Origin: Clostridiaceae bacterium
GTDB taxonomy: Bacteria; Bacillota; Clostridia; Oscillospirales; Butyricicoccaceae
DNA: 24,523 nucleotides
Assembly: GCA_018383195.1 (NCBI GenBank)
Contig: JAGZOP010000032.1
Coordinates: 1 to 24,523, forward strand
Direction of reading: 5' to 3'
A program made the position numbers and the translations under genes. Shown piece by piece: positions 22,734-24,523 of this stretch. Positions within the stretch are counted from its first letter, which is position 1. The number at the start of each line of letters is the position of its first letter. The notes under the pieces are model-generated. The model was not told the DNA's origin and did not search any database. It saw only the letters and a list, made by a program, of their open reading frames with translations.

Positions 22734-22971
22734 CAAAGAATCTTGTATCAATGTTTTGCGAAAACAAAATCGTTTTCTATTCTTGCTCTGAAAAAATCTT
22801 TAGAAAAATTTTTTTGGACAGGAGAAATATCAATTTTGCGAAATCGGTTTTCGAAAAATTTGAGCGTCATTGAAAAAAATTGTGCAAGTTGCAAAAAAGA
22901 AAACAGGATTTTTGAGGCAAGATGCATTATACAAAATGCACAAAAATCAAAGAATTGAATGATTGCATCGG
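22734..22971. other. AT-rich intergenic region with candidate operator motifs
   Basis: No gene is seen. The region is A/T-rich. It holds TTGTGCAA (22880-22887, the reverse complement of TTGCACAA), ATGCACAA (22936-22943) and an inverted repeat TGCATT...AATGCA (22923-22928 and 22935-22940). Short open frames here lack a ribosome-binding site. Confidence 0.5.
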
Positions 22972-23000
22972 TTGCAATATGTAAAAAGACATGCTATTCT
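22972..23000 (+). promoter_or_regulatory. Promoter of the sugar-binding protein operon
   Basis: TTGCAA (22972-22977), a 17-nt spacer and TATTCT (22995-23000), with TG one base upstream of the -10. The predicted start is near 23007, leaving a leader of about 309 nt. Confidence 0.7.
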
Positions 23001-23006
23001 TAAATC

Positions 23007-23315
23007 ACCGCAGGAAAACAAAGAGATTTTGTTCCGTATGCAGCGTGATTGCGAAAGAATGACCTCTGCAGCGCGTTGTACAATTTTTAATCGCAAAATC
23101 ATTAACTAATCTTGCGGTATATGATTCGCTCTTTCTTCTTCCGCTTCCGGGTGCGCGGCAGGGCTTTGCAAACGCGCTGTATGCCGTGCGAACTTTGCCG
23201 CCGCCCTGAAGTTTGGAATGAAAGAGCTCCCCCGCACGGAACCGCAGTTCCGTCTGAACCTAGTCTCCTGCATATGCATGAGAATATAGACAAATGAGAA
23301 GAGAGGTACGAAGAC
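23007..23315 (+). other. Long 5' leader of the sugar-binding protein gene
   Basis: About 309 nt without a credible gene. It contains the hairpin ACGGAAC-CGCA-GTTCCGT (23236-23253) and a GC-richer section (about 23115-23260). No T tract follows the hairpin. I cannot match it to a known riboswitch. A second promoter closer to the gene is possible. Confidence 0.45.
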
Positions 23316-24338
23316 ATGAAAAAGAAAAGACTTCTGGCAGCGCTGACCGCTGCGGCAATGAGCGTAACCATGCTGGCTGGCTGCGGCGGCGACAAACCGG
23401 CAGCAGGCGGTTCGGGTGCAGCGTCCGGCGACGATGGTAAGCTGAAAATGACCCTGATCATGGCGCTTCGCGATGAGTTCCTCAGCGCACTGGAAGGCGG
23501 CTGTAAGGATGCTGCAACCAAGGCTGGCGTAGAGCTCACAACACAGGATGCGCAGAATGATACCGGCAAAATGCTGCAGTATATCGAAACTGCACGCAAT
23601 AACGGTGAGGATGCTGTTATCATCAACATTGTTGATCCGGAGACTGCACAGCAGTGCATCGAAGCAGCCGGCGATATGAAGGTTGTATTTGTAAACCGCA
23701 GCGTTACAGAGGATGTTTACAGCAAGTTTGATGAAAATGCCTGCGGCGTATGGTCGAACGAGGATACCTCTGGTTACTATCAGGGCGAATGGCTGGCTAA
23801 TCACTTCAAAGAGCAGGGCAAGACCGATGTGAAGTACATTATGATGTGCGGCACGCTGGGTCAGGTTTACACCACCAAGCGTACAGAAGGCGCAATCAAG
23901 GCACTCAAGGACAACGGCATTAACCCGATTCCGGCAACCTCCGATCTGGTTGGTGAGTATGATCGCGCAACTGCAATGGATCAGATTTCTCCGCTGATCG
24001 ATACGACCGATTATGACTGCGTCATCTGCAACAATGATGCAATGGCACTGGGCGTTATCGAAGCAATGAAGGCAAAGGGCATTGACCCGTCTACCAAGCC
24101 GGTTGTTGGTATCGACGCAACCGTTGACGGCGTTGAGGCAGTTAAGAACGGCGAGATGGCAATGACCGTATTCCAGGACCCGGTTGGTCAGGGATTTGGT
24201 GCGGTAATGGCAGCAGCCAATATGTGCAACGGCGAAGCAATCAATGCAAATACCGACTTTGAGACCGACGAAACCGGTCGTCTGGTATGGGTTCCGTTTG
24301 AGCCTGTATATCAGGACAACGTTGCTGATTACGAGTAA
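23316..24338 (+). CDS. Sugar ABC transporter substrate-binding lipoprotein (Peripla_BP_4/RbsB type)
   Basis: The 340-aa lipoprotein is the extracellular receptor of a carbohydrate ABC importer. Its signal peptide ends in the lipobox TMLAGC (MKKKRLLAALTAAAMSVTMLAGC), followed by a Gly/Ser/Ala linker and the type-1 periplasmic-binding fold (about residues 44-325). Family features include an initial LIMALRDEFLSALEGGCKDAATKAG, the EDAVIINIVDPETAQQCIEAA helix, CVICNNDAMALGVIEAMKAKG and PVVGIDATVDGVEAVKNGEMAMTVFQDP. The RBS AGAGAGG precedes the ATG by about 9 nt. A hairpin follows, then the ATPase gene. Galactose-, ribose- or xylose-like sugars are the expected ligand class; the exact one is unknown. 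Confidence 0.94.
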   Translation: MKKKRLLAALTAAAMSVTMLAGCGGDKPAAGGSGAASGDDGKLKMTLIMALRDEFLSALEGGCKDAATKAGVELTTQDAQNDTGKMLQYIETARNNGEDAVIINIVDPETAQQCIEAAGDMKVVFVNRSVTEDVYSKFDENACGVWSNEDTSGYYQGEWLANHFKEQGKTDVKYIMMCGTLGQVYTTKRTEGAIKALKDNGINPIPATSDLVGEYDRATAMDQISPLIDTTDYDCVICNNDAMALGVIEAMKAKGIDPSTKPVVGIDATVDGVEAVKNGEMAMTVFQDPVGQGFGAVMAAANMCNGEAINANTDFETDETGRLVWVPFEPVYQDNVADYE

Positions 24339-24349
24339 TTTTGACCATG

Positions 24350-24377
24350 GAGAAGGGACATTGCGTCCCTTCTCTTT
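24350..24377 (+). terminator. Partial terminator between binding protein and ATPase genes
   Basis: GAGAAGGGAC (24350-24359) pairs with GTCCCTTCTC (24365-24374) around ATTGC, followed by only three T. A leaky terminator here would give more binding protein than transporter core, a common arrangement in ABC importers. Confidence 0.8.
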
Positions 24378-24418
24378 ATCTAAAGGGTTTTCACTGAAAG
24401 AGAAGGGATGAGCAGCAT

Positions 24419-24523
24419 ATGAGTGAGTACATTCTGGAAATGCTCGACATCGTGAAGGAATTCCCGGGCGTGCGTGCGCTGAAGGGCGTACAGCTGAAAG
24501 TGCGGCCGGGCACGGTACACACG
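24419..24523 (+). CDS. Sugar ABC transporter ATP-binding protein (MglA/RbsA type), 5' end only
   Basis: Only the first 35 codons are present; the gene runs off the right edge. The start MSEYILEMLDIVKEFPGVRAL, followed by KGVQLKVRPGTVH, matches the N-terminus of duplicated sugar ABC ATPases (MglA/RbsA/XylG family). The Walker A motif would come just after the window's end. AGAAGGGA lies about 11 nt upstream. It follows the binding protein and attenuator hairpin, so it belongs to the same import operon. A permease gene is expected next. Confidence 0.88.
   Translation, partial: MSEYILEMLDIVKEFPGVRALKGVQLKVRPGTVHT

Noticed and set aside
23112..23297. 61-codon open frame in the leader of the sugar-binding protein gene
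   Set aside because: It starts with TTG, has no ribosome-binding site and no familiar sequence; composition looks non-coding.

Overview
The window looks like a chromosome segment from a gut-type Clostridia (Firmicutes), probably Oscillospirales and Ruminococcaceae/Butyricicoccaceae-like. The basis is the order mnmG-rsmG-noc-parA-parB-serS, consensus Firmicute parS sites, strong AGGAGG ribosome-binding sites, sporulation-type cell-wall proteins, and a moderate to high GC content in coding DNA. The genus cannot be fixed from the sequence alone.

Positions 1-8760 are the origin-proximal core, with every gene on the + strand. A DnaA-box cluster with a 40-bp palindrome (131-337) sits upstream of mnmG and rsmG (4-bp overlap). 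A Noc-type ParB paralog follows, then parA, parB, a small membrane coiled-coil protein, serS and a DUF4261-like gene. Five parS sites lie at 1838, 4056, 4116, 7883 and 11758. One is inside mnmG, one is the core of a terminator, one abuts a terminator, and one overlaps a stop codon. Together these suggest a ParB-loading zone beside the replication origin.

Positions 8760-12300 hold a three-gene minus-strand operon (Ig/CnaB-like protein, SpoIID-like protein with three peptidoglycan-binding domains, protein with two such domains), a divergent UPF0303/HbpS-like gene, and a C-terminal remnant of asparagine synthetase B.

Positions 12300-20060 are a complete RND efflux operon: a consensus promoter, a TetR-type palindrome at the transcription start, two tandem TolC-like proteins, a lipoprotein HlyD/AcrA-like adaptor, an AcrB-like pump and a TetR regulator. 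Its left edge meets the broken asnB gene, so the operon may be an insertion or the product of a deletion.

Positions 20060-24523 are a carbohydrate or small-molecule module: a uroporphyrinogen-decarboxylase-fold protein and an AraC regulator (both minus), then a lipoprotein sugar-binding protein and the start of a sugar ABC-transporter ATPase (both plus). A TTGCACAA-type motif recurs in the two intergenic regions flanking the AraC gene and is a candidate operator. No tRNA, rRNA, CRISPR array, transposase or complete insertion sequence was seen.
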